Source: Cryptobacteroides sp934698975
GTDB lineage: Bacteria; Bacteroidota; Bacteroidia; Bacteroidales; UBA932
Length of the DNA: 64,000 bases
NCBI GenBank assembly: GCA_934698975.1
Contig: CAKUVR010000001.1
Span: forward strand, 1 to 64,000
Direction: 5' to 3'
This document shows positions 16,441 to 26,096 of this stretch, piece after piece (within the stretch, counting starts at the first letter, position 1; every line of letters begins with the position of its first letter). A model generated the notes under the pieces. It did not search any database, was not told the DNA's origin, and was given only the letters and a program-made list of their open reading frames with translations. Both the position numbers and the translations under genes were made by a program.

Positions 16441-16463
16441 AGACGGACGGGGAATTTAGACTT

Positions 16464-16495
16464 CAAAATTAATCCATTTTTCGCAATGCGGCAAA
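16464..16495 (-). promoter_or_regulatory. guaA promoter
   Basis: The minus strand has TTTG (16495-16492), exactly 20 bases, then TAATTTTG (16471-16464), a full match to the Bacteroidetes consensus. It overlaps the last codons of the FAD oxidoreductase gene and lies just upstream of the guaA start. Confidence 0.75.
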
Positions 16496-18202
16496 AAAAT
16501 GTACAAGAGTGCCTGTGTGCGTGACTTCTCGCGATTCGAAAGGATGCAGCAGGCTGTCGATGATGACGGCATATTCCCCGCGGGTGAGAGAGTCAAGTGG
16601 CGGAAGTCCAAGGTCCGAAAGAGTCTTTCCGGGGTAATAATCATCAAGGAATATTTCCTCTCGCTTGACCGGGTCATCAATCCGAAACCACGTCTCGTTT
16701 GACCAACCGACGGAGCGTCCCTCCCCACGCATGATCCCGGTGGCACCGATTCTCTGCAATGCCGCAAAACGAGAATCAGTCACCGGAACATCAAGGTAAG
16801 GCAGAAGATAACCACCGGAAGCGAGAATACCGGATTGTACATCCCTGACCGAAACATCTTTCAATGAATATGTCCCGGAGACTTTCCGCTTCCAGGCCAC
16901 TAACGCAGCGGTAATTCCCGCAGCCTGGCCAATCTCCATCACGACCGGCTGCAATCTGGTGGCGCCGTTGGCGATGCAGGTCACGGACACAGCCTTCTCG
17001 ATGACCAGCAGATCCTCCACATCCTTTGGCACCATGACCCCGAACGGGACGGAGAACGACGGAACCGGATGGAACTCAAGCTGAGGCAGGTCACGCCAGT
17101 CCGGATTCCTGTAGTGATGATGATCCACGGGATAATCCCCAACCGCGACAGACGTGCGATAAAGGTCATTGGAATATGGCCTGTCGATGTCAGCAAGGGT
17201 GAATGTCACCTCTCCCTCAATCCGCCTCGAATCCCTATAGTACGGAATCATCGGAAGCCCGTCCTCGGTCGGGTACTCCCCTTCGGCGATTCCGATGTTT
17301 TTCAGACCAAGTTCTGTCTGAATATAATAGAGATAGCCCAGGGCGATTCTTTTGGCGCTGTCTATAGCGGCTTCACGCTCGGCAGGAGGCATCCGAGTGA
17401 TGTCCTTCACATAGCAGTCATTGCCGGAAATAGGCCAGTTTAGCATTATCTTCCCGCCCGGCAAAGCCCCATAGGAAAGCATCTGCCATACTGTATGACC
17501 TCTGGACAGGCAATCCGAGTACAATCCCGGATCATAGCCGTCCGGGCACGGAATTGTCTTGTCGGAATCCGGGCCGAAATCCTGCACGGTGACAACGTAG
17601 GTCAAGTCTTGAACGGCGGCTATGGTGTCAACCGGAGAGCTGTTGCATGGCACACCGCACATCCTCGCGATGTCACCAAGCTCGGTTCCATCAATCAGGA
17701 TCCCGGCCTTCACTGTGCGCTGGCCTTCCGGACCGTCCAAAGTAATCCTCCAACCCTTCCGGAGCTTCTTGACGGCAACGCATTCAGTCTCCATCGCAAG
17801 GGACAAGCGTTCGAGCGGAAGGGACATATTCATGAATATCTCAGCTCCGACCTTCGGCTCGAACAGGACGTTGCTCACCCACCCTGTCTTCAGTGCGTCA
17901 TACCCGCCGTAACGGTTGGCCAGAGAGTCGCAGAATTCCCCGAACAAGCCTCCCCTTAGACGGTAGTTGCCATCTATCGCCGAGACTCCGGCTGAAGTAA
18001 GCATGACTCCCAGCCAAGGAGTCGGTTCGACTACCAAGGTCGAAGCCCCTGAACGGGCCGATTGGATGCCGGCCGTTGTGCCTCCGGCTCCGCCTCCGAT
18101 GACAACCACATCATAAAAAACTTCAGTTCCACTGCATGAGCGCAGCAGAACCGAAGCAATTATAATGAACAGTATTCCAAAGGAATAAGATGACCTATGC
18201 AT
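16469..18202 (-). CDS. Secreted FAD-dependent oxidoreductase (FAD_oxidored family)
   Basis: The 577-residue product has an N-terminal hydrophobic export segment (FGILFIIIASVLL, then a cysteine at residue 23 that could be lipidated). A Rossmann FAD motif follows (YDVVVIGGGAGGTTAGIQSA, about residues 29-48), then TLVVEPTPWLGVMLTSAGVS and a later PFGVMVPKDVEDLLV and GATRLQPVVMEIGQAAG block. This is the pattern of FAD-dependent oxidoreductases often seen in Bacteroidetes carbohydrate loci; the substrate is unknown. The start at 18202 shares one base with the stop of the epimerase gene (TGATG arrangement), which indicates translational coupling. It is the last gene of the SusC operon that begins at 29291. 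Confidence 0.8.
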   Translation of the reverse strand: MHRSSYSFGILFIIIASVLLRSCSGTEVFYDVVVIGGGAGGTTAGIQSARSGASTLVVEPTPWLGVMLTSAGVSAIDGNYRLRGGLFGEFCDSLANRYGGYDALKTGWVSNVLFEPKVGAEIFMNMSLPLERLSLAMETECVAVKKLRKGWRITLDGPEGQRTVKAGILIDGTELGDIARMCGVPCNSSPVDTIAAVQDLTYVVTVQDFGPDSDKTIPCPDGYDPGLYSDCLSRGHTVWQMLSYGALPGGKIMLNWPISGNDCYVKDITRMPPAEREAAIDSAKRIALGYLYYIQTELGLKNIGIAEGEYPTEDGLPMIPYYRDSRRIEGEVTFTLADIDRPYSNDLYRTSVAVGDYPVDHHHYRNPDWRDLPQLEFHPVPSFSVPFGVMVPKDVEDLLVIEKAVSVTCIANGATRLQPVVMEIGQAAGITAALVAWKRKVSGTYSLKDVSVRDVQSGILASGGYLLPYLDVPVTDSRFAALQRIGATGIMRGEGRSVGWSNETWFRIDDPVKREEIFLDDYYPGKTLSDLGLPPLDSLTRGEYAVIIDSLLHPFESREVTHTGTLVHFFAALRKMD

Positions 18203-19407
18203 CAAACGTGGGCCTCCCGTCCCTTTGCGATGTCCTCCAGCATGGTGTTGATCTGGTAAAGTCCTCTCGGCACATGGAAACATCCTTTCCATTTGCCTCC
18301 CTTGAGAGGGAGAAGAACCTCGCCTCTGCGGTTGAGATAGCCGAACCATTCTGGATATTCCTTGTCCTTGAAGTGAGTCCAAAGATATTCATCCAGCTTC
18401 AGGAACCATTCGAGGCACTTCTCGTTGCCGGTCAGCTGGTAGCCTTTCAGCATCGCGATGGCGGATTCGATGTGGACCCACCACAATTTCTGGTCCCACT
18501 CAAGTTCCTGGGTCGGATAGCCCTTGCGGTCCATGAAGTAGAAGATTCCTCCATACTCCTTGTCCCAACCATAGTCTATGACTCTGAGAGAGATTTCCAC
18601 CGCCTTGTCTATCAAGGCTTTGTCATTGCGGCGGATTCCAAGGTTCATAATGAACCACATCGCCTCCAGATCATGGCCAGGGTTGACCCTGCGTCCCTCG
18701 AAGCAGTCAACGAGTGAGTTGTCCACAGAGGAAAGGTTCTCAACCATGACACCGAGATCCGGCTGGTAGAACACATCCAGAACCTCATGCAGACAGTCAT
18801 CGATCAGACGATCCATCATCTCAGGGTCGTTGATGATCTTTTCCACCTCCAGAGCCATGTTGCAGATGATCATCGGAAGGGCGAAATCCTTCATCGGGCG
18901 GGTTCCCGGCACAGCCTTGGACCAGATGCCCTTAGGATTGGAGCGACGCTCCAGGATCCTACGGAAGGTCTCTTTGGCGAAACGGGAATACTCCTCATTG
19001 CCGGTGGCCTCGGCAAGCTGGGCGAAAGCCATGCAGGCGAAAGTGTTCGAGAATATGTTGTACGGCTGTATGATAGGCTTGCCTTCCCTTGTCAAGGAAA
19101 AATAGAAGTCATAGTCCCCGGTGCAGCCATATTTCATAAGAAAGCGGGCTCCCTGCTCGGCGCACTTCAGCCATTCCTCGTTCTTTGCGAGCTTGTTGTA
19201 AAGCATGGCGAACATCCAGACCTCGCGTCCCTGAAGCCAGACAAACTTGTCTTTGTCATAGACGCTTCCGTCACGGTTCAGGCACGTGTAATACCCACCG
19301 AACTTTGTGTCCTGAGAATGCTCAAGCCAGAACGGCAAGACATTTCCAAGAAGTTCTTCCTTGTAACGGGACGCCATCGCGCCGAAATCGACATTATTAA
19401 TATTCAT
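18202..19407 (-). CDS. AGE-family epimerase (N-acylglucosamine 2-epimerase type)
   Basis: The 401-residue cytoplasmic enzyme has the (alpha/alpha)6-barrel signatures of the renin-binding-protein/AGE branch: YDKDKFVWLQGREVWMFAML (about 50-69), QPYNIFSNTFACMAFAQ, NPGHDLEAMWF with H245, KLWWVHIESA and KGCFHVPRGLY with H378. The two histidines match the catalytic pair of AGE enzymes, which interconvert N-acetylglucosamine and N-acetylmannosamine. Cellobiose 2-epimerases belong to the same superfamily, but the NFW and length pattern here is closer to AGE. In context it would process a monosaccharide released by the locus. No N-acetylneuraminate lyase gene is nearby, so a full sialic acid route is not shown. 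Confidence 0.85.
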   Translation of the reverse strand: MNINNVDFGAMASRYKEELLGNVLPFWLEHSQDTKFGGYYTCLNRDGSVYDKDKFVWLQGREVWMFAMLYNKLAKNEEWLKCAEQGARFLMKYGCTGDYDFYFSLTREGKPIIQPYNIFSNTFACMAFAQLAEATGNEEYSRFAKETFRRILERRSNPKGIWSKAVPGTRPMKDFALPMIICNMALEVEKIINDPEMMDRLIDDCLHEVLDVFYQPDLGVMVENLSSVDNSLVDCFEGRRVNPGHDLEAMWFIMNLGIRRNDKALIDKAVEISLRVIDYGWDKEYGGIFYFMDRKGYPTQELEWDQKLWWVHIESAIAMLKGYQLTGNEKCLEWFLKLDEYLWTHFKDKEYPEWFGYLNRRGEVLLPLKGGKWKGCFHVPRGLYQINTMLEDIAKGREAHV

Positions 19408-19419
19408 GGTGATAAAATA

Positions 19420-21291
19420 CTATTGAGCGGTGAATCTTATGCAGGTCAGGCAGTCATAGTTTCCGTCCGTGACGAACATGTCCATGGTCTTCCCGTCTGC
19501 CGCCGTCTGAAGAAGGACATCACTGCAAGCACCCGAGTCTGTGAAAGCGCCTTCCTCGGCCACTGTTGTCCAGTCAACGTAGTAAGACTCCTTGACTGAA
19601 TTAAGGTCAGTAATATCAAGCAGGTACACTTCCGGACATGACCCCCAGGAGAAATGCGCTCCTCTCTCGACTGCGCAGAAGCGGATCCCGTTAAGTGTGG
19701 CCACAGAGATACAGTTATAGTTCTCGTTTCCACCGCTGCTGGTGTGGAACACGGACTGCCACTCGCTCTTGGTCACATCCTTGCACCAGTTCAGGTCGTA
19801 GTTGCCGTTGGCATCAGCAGAGTAGCCTATGAACAGGAGGCCGTCGCTCAGGTCATCCGAAACAGGAGCAACGCACGCTCCGTAAGGATTCCAGACGGTA
19901 GATGCTGCTGGAGCAATCGAACCGAAACAAGCTTCTCCAGCTTTTCCACCGGTAATCTGCCATGCGACCCAATACTGGCTGACATCCACGAAAGCGGTGA
20001 TCACAGCCTTCTTCGTCACATCTCCACGCACACGGATGTTGCCCATTGAAGAGCTCCAGATGGCATTGTGAGCATATTCCACAACAAGTTCAGGAGCAGC
20101 GTCAAGAGACTTGAACGAATAGATCCGGCATGTGCCACCGAAGGCTGTCTGAGCAGACACAAGGACATTACCGGCATCATCATTCACGAGAGAATAAACC
20201 GAAAGTCCTTCTGGAATAGGGACTTCCTGCATGAACTCACCTGTCTGACGGTTGAGCGCATAGAGTTTGTTTCCACCGTTGGCAACCAGAAGGATGTCGT
20301 CCTTCACTGCAAGCCTTAGAGGACCACCGGCAACGCTGATGGAGCAAAGATCTGTTGAATATCTCTTCTTCCACAGAACGTTCACGTCAGCCGTGCCTTT
20401 CTGCTTGAGTTCGATTGTGGCTGAATACCCCTCGACATCGGTGGTGACATCAATGCTGGTTGCTCTGGAGCCGAACTCCGGATTGGAAGCGACCTTGCAG
20501 GTGTAAACATCTTCCTTCTTGGCGATTTCCGAGATCCACTCAACTTCAGGAGCGACCACATTGTAAGGGAAGTTCGCCTCAACCGTGAAAGTCACATCGC
20601 CACCGTTCTTCTCAGCGACAAGGGCTTCAGGGGTGACATTGAATATTCTTTCGTTAGGAGCCTGGTTGACAGTGATGTCCTCGGAGCCTTCCTCACAGGT
20701 GAAGGTGATGACTCCCTGACGTGCCTCGAACTTGTTGTAAATCTCGTTGGAAGCCACGGCAAAAGTCACAGTGTTCTCGACAAGGCCCTTGGTCGAAACC
20801 GCGCTGATCCAGTCCTTGGCCTCGTCAGCAATCTTGTAGTCAAAGCCGATGTTGGCCATGACCTTGATTTCAATCGAGCCACCCTCCTTTGGAACATCAA
20901 AGGTTCCCGGAGTCAGGGTGATGGAGTTAAGCTGCTTCTGGCTGACCTTTATGGTCTTTGAGTCCGTACCGCAACGAAGGTCGAACGAGTACTCGCGACC
21001 ATCGTAGTCCGCATTCTTCAAGACAGTCACGGTAATCTGGTTCTTGCCGGATCCACCACTGGTAGGAGTGATCGAGCTCCAGCTATAGTGGTTGGTGTTC
21101 GGAACCACTACCTTCCAGTCGTTGTCCGCCGTGAATTCTATGGTGTAAGTGCCTCCGGCAGAGGAAAGCACGGGATTCAAATCCGCATCTGAGGACAAGG
21201 TGATCCTGCCGGCGTCATTTGAGTCATCTTTGCAAGAGGCGAAGGAAAGCGCCATCGCTGCCGCAAGAAAAATTGTGGATATTCTTTTCAT
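19420..21291 (-). CDS. BACON-domain surface lipoprotein with propeller-like C-terminal half
   Basis: The 623-residue product has a lipoprotein signal (MKRISTIFLAAAMALSFASC). Three BACON-like repeats fill about residues 30-310, each ending in a variant of VSQKQLN, VNQAPNER or LKQKGTADV. The C-terminal half (about 320-620) has repeated strands such as KDDILLVANGGNKLYALNRQ and DGLLFIGYSADANGNYDLNW and looks like a propeller. BACON modules are usually spacers that hold a binding or catalytic domain off the membrane. The most likely role is a surface glycan-binding protein of this locus. It lies six bases after the GHL10-like gene. Confidence 0.8.
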   Translation of the reverse strand: MKRISTIFLAAAMALSFASCKDDSNDAGRITLSSDADLNPVLSSAGGTYTIEFTADNDWKVVVPNTNHYSWSSITPTSGGSGKNQITVTVLKNADYDGREYSFDLRCGTDSKTIKVSQKQLNSITLTPGTFDVPKEGGSIEIKVMANIGFDYKIADEAKDWISAVSTKGLVENTVTFAVASNEIYNKFEARQGVITFTCEEGSEDITVNQAPNERIFNVTPEALVAEKNGGDVTFTVEANFPYNVVAPEVEWISEIAKKEDVYTCKVASNPEFGSRATSIDVTTDVEGYSATIELKQKGTADVNVLWKKRYSTDLCSISVAGGPLRLAVKDDILLVANGGNKLYALNRQTGEFMQEVPIPEGLSVYSLVNDDAGNVLVSAQTAFGGTCRIYSFKSLDAAPELVVEYAHNAIWSSSMGNIRVRGDVTKKAVITAFVDVSQYWVAWQITGGKAGEACFGSIAPAASTVWNPYGACVAPVSDDLSDGLLFIGYSADANGNYDLNWCKDVTKSEWQSVFHTSSGGNENYNCISVATLNGIRFCAVERGAHFSWGSCPEVYLLDITDLNSVKESYYVDWTTVAEEGAFTDSGACSDVLLQTAADGKTMDMFVTDGNYDCLTCIRFTAQ

Positions 21292-21297
21292 CTTAAA

Positions 21298-22701
21298 TTA
21301 TTGTTTCACAGTCTTTAGATAGTCATCAAATCCTTTTTTGAAGGCATCCCAATAGTTGTACATCTTGATGTGGCAGAGATCGAACACGAAGAATCCATCG
21401 CTGCTATTGATGCACGCACTGATGGCGTCAGGAATCTTGGAGGCTTGACCACCGTCGGTCCAGCCGGTCGAGTTGCCGATGTCCGGCCCTCCGCTGAACT
21501 CCACGTCTCCTTTAAGAAGGGTCTTGCCTTGCTTGCAGAAGCCCTGCATCGTCCACTCACCGCTGCCCCAAATGCTGTCGGTTCCGGCATACGCGCCAAG
21601 GAACATGAAGTCACAGTGATCAGCGTAACCGCAGTTCTTGTAGTTCGCCGAGGCCCAGAAATAGCCGTCAGCCTTAGGGTCATACTTAGGACTCGCCCAA
21701 TTCACACCTGAGGTGTAGTAGGTTGAGTACCAAGCCCCGACATAGACTCCGAAACGGATGTCCTTGTTGATCGAGTGAACAGCTTCGGAAGCTTTGACGA
21801 TGAAGTCATGGATCACGCCCGCGCGGAACTCAAGCCATTTCTTCACTGTCTCGCTTGCCTTCCATCCAAGTTCGGTCGTGCCGGGAGCCAGCACATCACC
21901 TGGCCATGAGCTGATTGAGAGTCCGGAATAGGCCTCGAACTTGTTCTTCGAGACATCCGAGAAATCGCTTTGAAGCCCATAATCATCGTAGCGGCATCGA
22001 TCCAGGATGATACCATCAAGATCATACTTTGCCAGATCCTTTATGATCTGAAGCACATAATTCTGTACCTGTTCATTGGCCGGATTGAGAAATCTGGTGC
22101 CCCAATCATCTGGTCCGTTAAGATCCATGACGTTGGTGAGCCCGTTGGAGGAATTGATCACCGAAGCCCATGATTTCTTTTCTGACTCACGGAACAGCAT
22201 TCCGTCATTGCCAAGGCCATAAGGGCAAAGGTAACCACCCACGAAAGTGTTGATGCTGGCGTTCACCCTGAGACCGACCTTGCGGGCCTCTTCCACGAAG
22301 GCTTGGAGGTAGTCGTATGTACCGGTTCTGGAAACCCACACATAATTGCTTCCTTTCCACACATCAACCTTTTTCAAAGGCTGGGCGACAGAAGACTTGA
22401 ACAGCACGTCACCGCTGGTTGGCCTGACATCCACAATGATGTCGGTGAATCCAACATCCTTGATTCTCTGCAAGTCAGAGGCGATCCGTTCCTTGTTGTT
22501 CTCGTAGTCGCTGAAATTGGCGGCGGCGTCAATCCACACATACCTCGGCTTGCCTGTGAAATCCGGGTTGTCCGGATCTGTCGGCTCCGTCGGCTCCGGC
22601 TTGTCCCAGTCGGGATTCCAAGGATTATCCTTGGAACCCCCACAGGAGGCAAGCATCATTGTCAATGCCGCGATAAACGAGAATATTCTCAAACAGGCCA
22701 T
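21298..22701 (-). CDS. GHL10 (DUF187)-like glycoside hydrolase, lipoprotein
   Basis: The 467-residue product begins with a lipoprotein signal (IFSFIAALTMMLASC) and a proline-rich linker, then a TIM barrel in about 50-440. Diagnostic blocks are DIIVDVRPTSGDVLFKS, YDYLQAFVEEARKVGLRVNA and IIKDLAKYDLDGIILDRCRY, which follow the GHL10/DUF187 pattern; the aspartate after DGIIL is the expected catalytic-site residue. Characterised relatives such as DigH act on N-acetylglucosamine-containing peptidoglycan glycans, which would suit an amino-sugar end product, but the substrate here is not established. It is the only clear polymer-cutting candidate in the minus-strand operon. Confidence 0.7.
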   Translation of the reverse strand: MACLRIFSFIAALTMMLASCGGSKDNPWNPDWDKPEPTEPTDPDNPDFTGKPRYVWIDAAANFSDYENNKERIASDLQRIKDVGFTDIIVDVRPTSGDVLFKSSVAQPLKKVDVWKGSNYVWVSRTGTYDYLQAFVEEARKVGLRVNASINTFVGGYLCPYGLGNDGMLFRESEKKSWASVINSSNGLTNVMDLNGPDDWGTRFLNPANEQVQNYVLQIIKDLAKYDLDGIILDRCRYDDYGLQSDFSDVSKNKFEAYSGLSISSWPGDVLAPGTTELGWKASETVKKWLEFRAGVIHDFIVKASEAVHSINKDIRFGVYVGAWYSTYYTSGVNWASPKYDPKADGYFWASANYKNCGYADHCDFMFLGAYAGTDSIWGSGEWTMQGFCKQGKTLLKGDVEFSGGPDIGNSTGWTDGGQASKIPDAISACINSSDGFFVFDLCHIKMYNYWDAFKKGFDDYLKTVKQ

Positions 22702-22705
22702 ACCG

Positions 22706-24400
22706 CTATTTCTTTATGCAGTCAACAGAGTACCCTCCGAGCACGCCGGCATTCTGGTCATAGTAATAGAGATACATCTTGAATCCGTCCTTGGTCGGAG
22801 CCAGAATCACATCACCTGCAGCCATTCCGGCGTCAGCCTTCTGGAACCAGTCAATTGACTCATTGCCCAGAACGATGGATGTTGTCTCGTTCAAGTTTCC
22901 GGACAGCGCCGTAGGATCGGAGATGTCGTACAGGTAGAGAGCCGGACCAAGTCCCCAGTGAGGGAAGTGGCTGACCACAAACAGCGACATGTAAGTGGCG
23001 TTGTTGAACCTCTTGGAATCAAGGTTGTTGACATTCAAGCCCCATGATGATCCATTGTTGAACGGCAGAGCGGCCTTGAGCGTTCCATCAGCAGCGACGT
23101 GATTGAGAACGTTAGGATCGTAGTAGGACAGGAACATGGACGCATCCTTGGAAGGAGCCACAGCGACCGCATCGGTGTTGTTGACAGGAGCACCTCCCCA
23201 CGCAAGGCCTGAACCGGAAATGTCAAGAACTGACACGTCAGCGACTGTTCCGCCTGTGACGGTGACCCTGGTCACTTTGCTTGCGGATGTCACACCAGCG
23301 ATGCCCTCGTTGGTGATGTCAATCACAGCGTCAGCGTCAATGTTACCGATGACCTTTATTGAATATCCCATAGGGAGGTCGGTGCTGTTGGTGAACGAAT
23401 GGAACAGCTCCGGAGCGTTCTTCACGGATGTGGTCTTCCAGATCTTGAACTCGCCACCACCATCTACGTGGTTGCAAAGAATCAGATTTTCAGCCTCATC
23501 GTTCGTGATGGCAGCCGGTGAGACGCCTCCATCGTTGATCGGTCCTTCCTTCACACCTGTGATGCCGTTCAGATAAACCGGAACACCGCTGCCTGTGCAG
23601 AACACCAGTTTGCCGCCGGTTACCGCCATGCTTGGATAGATGTCAGCGGCGTTATAGGCAGGAAGTCCGACCATGCTGACAGGCTCGAAGTTGAACAAGG
23701 CCTCAAGGGAGGACTTGTCGAAGCCCTTGTCAATCTTCTCAGGAACGGTCTTGATGACGGTATATTCAGAAGTCGTCTTGCCGTCATGCGCTGTCACCGT
23801 GAACTTCACACCGTTGTTGTAGTCCAGCGGAGTCGAAGGATCCGGAGAGATCGTGGCATGGGCTGAGACCTGAACGGCCGCCGTGCAGGCGCTCAGATCA
23901 TCTGCGGAGACAAGAGTGACTGTCTTCTTGGTCTTGTCCACGATTCCAGAGATAGCCGGCTCGTCCAAAGAGAAGACAAGGATGTCGCAAGCCTTTGACT
24001 TGACCCTCTCACCGGTGATGCAGATGTTTCTGCTCTCTCCCCTTGCATTGGTGAACTTGAATATGTTCTCCTTGGTCAAATCCAGAAGTGTCATGGCAGG
24101 CTCGATGGTACAGTTCGGCTGAATGGCAGCCTGCACCCTGACCTTTGTCATGTAAGGAGTGGTCTCGTTGTCCGATGTCTCAGGGAAAAACCATGGAACC
24201 GGGATAACGAATCTGTCAGCGTTCTCGTCAGTGATGTTCAACTTGCACATTGACTGGTCAATGTACGGGCCGAAAGTGAAGAACGCCTCGAAACTTGTAA
24301 GATTCTGACGCTCAGCGGTCGATTCTACATATTCAGGGCTATGGCACGAAGCCGCCAAGAAGAGGGTGGACACCGCAAGCAATATGTTGATTTTCTTCAT
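22706..24400 (-). CDS. DUF5018 domain lipoprotein, probable surface glycan-binding protein
   Basis: The 564-residue product starts MKKINILLAVSTLFLAASC, a lipoprotein signal. Residues of about 20-230 contain two related beta modules (NLTSFEAFFTFGPYI and VTAHDGKTTSEYTVIKTVPE) as in DUF5018. The rest is a propeller-like region similar in layout to the C-terminal half of the BACON protein. An upstream ATG at 24421 lies inside the SusD gene; 24400 is preferred because it starts the signal peptide and leaves an 11-base gap after the SusD stop. Its position directly after SusD is that of an SGBP. Confidence 0.75.
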   Translation of the reverse strand: MKKINILLAVSTLFLAASCHSPEYVESTAERQNLTSFEAFFTFGPYIDQSMCKLNITDENADRFVIPVPWFFPETSDNETTPYMTKVRVQAAIQPNCTIEPAMTLLDLTKENIFKFTNARGESRNICITGERVKSKACDILVFSLDEPAISGIVDKTKKTVTLVSADDLSACTAAVQVSAHATISPDPSTPLDYNNGVKFTVTAHDGKTTSEYTVIKTVPEKIDKGFDKSSLEALFNFEPVSMVGLPAYNAADIYPSMAVTGGKLVFCTGSGVPVYLNGITGVKEGPINDGGVSPAAITNDEAENLILCNHVDGGGEFKIWKTTSVKNAPELFHSFTNSTDLPMGYSIKVIGNIDADAVIDITNEGIAGVTSASKVTRVTVTGGTVADVSVLDISGSGLAWGGAPVNNTDAVAVAPSKDASMFLSYYDPNVLNHVAADGTLKAALPFNNGSSWGLNVNNLDSKRFNNATYMSLFVVSHFPHWGLGPALYLYDISDPTALSGNLNETTSIVLGNESIDWFQKADAGMAAGDVILAPTKDGFKMYLYYYDQNAGVLGGYSVDCIKK

Positions 24401-24411
24401 ATTAGTCGAGA

Positions 24412-26082
24412 TTATTTCCATTCAGGGAATTGTTCTACTGCTGTGTTGCTTGACAGTTCGCTGTCCTGGAGAGGGAATCTGTTCATCTTCTCCGGGTAGT
24501 TGCGGTCCTTGTCGTCAACAGAAACGTAAGTGTAGATGAAACCGGCGCCGGCCGGCTCGATCTTCAGGCCGTGAACCTGATAGCCGGAAAGTCCGTCCGG
24601 ATAGTTGTTCGGAGCCACTCCCCATCTGCGGAGATCCCAGTACGAGAAGCCTTCGAAAGCAAGTTCAACCTTGCGCTCCTGACGGATTGCATTCCAGAGA
24701 TTGTTTCCAGCTTTGTCAGCGTAAGGAAGGCCCACACGGGCACGAATCTCCTTGACAGCGGCATTGGCGCCCGCAGCGTCATTGGTGCGGTAGCAGGCCT
24801 CGGCCTTGTTCAGGAGGACCTCAGCGTACCTGATGATGACAAGCGGCTGGGTGCTTTCTCTTCTGCCGATCACATCATGGGTCTCATCCACGCCTTTGCG
24901 CAGGTAATAGCCTGTGGTGGTCTTGCCCTTAGGTTCTTTGACCACATTCCACTGACACCAACCGTCAGCACCACCTACGTAAGGCTCGATCTTGCGGCCT
25001 TTCCACTCAGCGCCATTGTAAAGGATGGAGGCCTGGAAACGAGGCTCAAGAAGATCATAAGGAGGGTTCTCGCTGGTTCCTTCCGCGGTGTGCCAGACAG
25101 ACCAGTCAGGCAAGCCGCTGCCGTCGGCATATTCATAAGATTCAACTATTTCCTGAGTAGGCGTACCGTAGCCGCCACCGGAAGCGTCTCTGGTGGTGTA
25201 GTCCCCGCCCGGAGTATAGTAGAAGTCGAAATTGTGGGTCACATTGTCCGCATAATTGAAGACATATTCAAGGATGACCTCGGAGTTGTTGCCGTTGAAG
25301 ACATCAGCATAGTTCGAAACAAGCGAATAGCCTAGTTCCTTAACCATGTCGGCAGCAGCGATAACCTTGTCATAACGTTTGGCGTAAAGCATTGCCCTTG
25401 TCATGAAGGCGTAGGCAGTGCCTTTGTCCAGTCTTCCATTCGCATTCGCCTTTTCAGGAAGATTGGCAGCAGCGAACTCAAGGTCAGACTCGATGAAATT
25501 CCAGCCTTCCTCCTCGGTTGACAGGCCTTTGTTAGCCGTGATGGCGCTCAAATCCTCGTCATAGATGATCACATCCTTGTACCTCTTCACGAGGTCGAAG
25601 TAGAAGTAGGCACGCATGAACCTCAACTCGGCCGAAAGCCTTGTCTTGTCCTCATCAGACATCTCACCGTACTTATCCAGATAATTCAATCCCTGATTGG
25701 TTCTGCGGACAGCTCCATACATGGTGTCCCAGTAGCCGAGGTAAGCCGCCACATAGTTGGCTGTAAGAACTGAGCCACCGTAGGCGATTTCGCTTGGGAT
25801 GTAGCAGAGGGAGTTGAAATTGTAGGAACCGTACTTGAGCTGGTCGGTGAGCGCGTCGGTCATTCCGGCCACACACTGGCCTGTGTTTGCGTCCGCCATG
25901 TCCAGAATGTAACTGTAGATGTAATTCACTCCGTACTCCGCGTTCTGGGTGGTTTTCCAGAGCATCTTGTCTGAGACGCTGTCGGTCGGAGTCATGTCAA
26001 GGAACGAGTTGCAGGAAGAGACTCCCATCGCCACAACGACTCCTGACACTGTCAAAATCAGATTCTTTGTTATAGTTTTCAT
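24412..26082 (-). CDS. SusD/RagB-family nutrient-binding lipoprotein
   Basis: The 556-residue product has a signal ending VVVAMGVSSCNSFLDMTP, the SusD start pattern. Family features are RLSAELRFMRAYFYFDLVKR (about 140-160), FMTRAMLYAKRYDKVI, VIIRYAEVLLNKAEACY and the C-terminal RQERKVELAFEGFSYWDLRR. It should pair with the SusC encoded 14 bases upstream to capture the oligosaccharide at the surface. Confidence 0.95.
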   Translation of the reverse strand: MKTITKNLILTVSGVVVAMGVSSCNSFLDMTPTDSVSDKMLWKTTQNAEYGVNYIYSYILDMADANTGQCVAGMTDALTDQLKYGSYNFNSLCYIPSEIAYGGSVLTANYVAAYLGYWDTMYGAVRRTNQGLNYLDKYGEMSDEDKTRLSAELRFMRAYFYFDLVKRYKDVIIYDEDLSAITANKGLSTEEEGWNFIESDLEFAAANLPEKANANGRLDKGTAYAFMTRAMLYAKRYDKVIAAADMVKELGYSLVSNYADVFNGNNSEVILEYVFNYADNVTHNFDFYYTPGGDYTTRDASGGGYGTPTQEIVESYEYADGSGLPDWSVWHTAEGTSENPPYDLLEPRFQASILYNGAEWKGRKIEPYVGGADGWCQWNVVKEPKGKTTTGYYLRKGVDETHDVIGRRESTQPLVIIRYAEVLLNKAEACYRTNDAAGANAAVKEIRARVGLPYADKAGNNLWNAIRQERKVELAFEGFSYWDLRRWGVAPNNYPDGLSGYQVHGLKIEPAGAGFIYTYVSVDDKDRNYPEKMNRFPLQDSELSSNTAVEQFPEWK

Positions 26083-26096
26083 ATCACGCTGTCCTT

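Noticed and set aside
15286..16524. Plus-strand open frame of 412 codons opposite guaA
   Set aside because: guaA is certain, and the antisense frame has no recognisable motif and no promoter.
18202..19407. Cellobiose 2-epimerase for the mannan pathway
   Set aside because: The sequence words and catalytic histidines are closer to N-acylglucosamine 2-epimerases, and the gene lies in a different operon 30 kb from the mannan enzymes.
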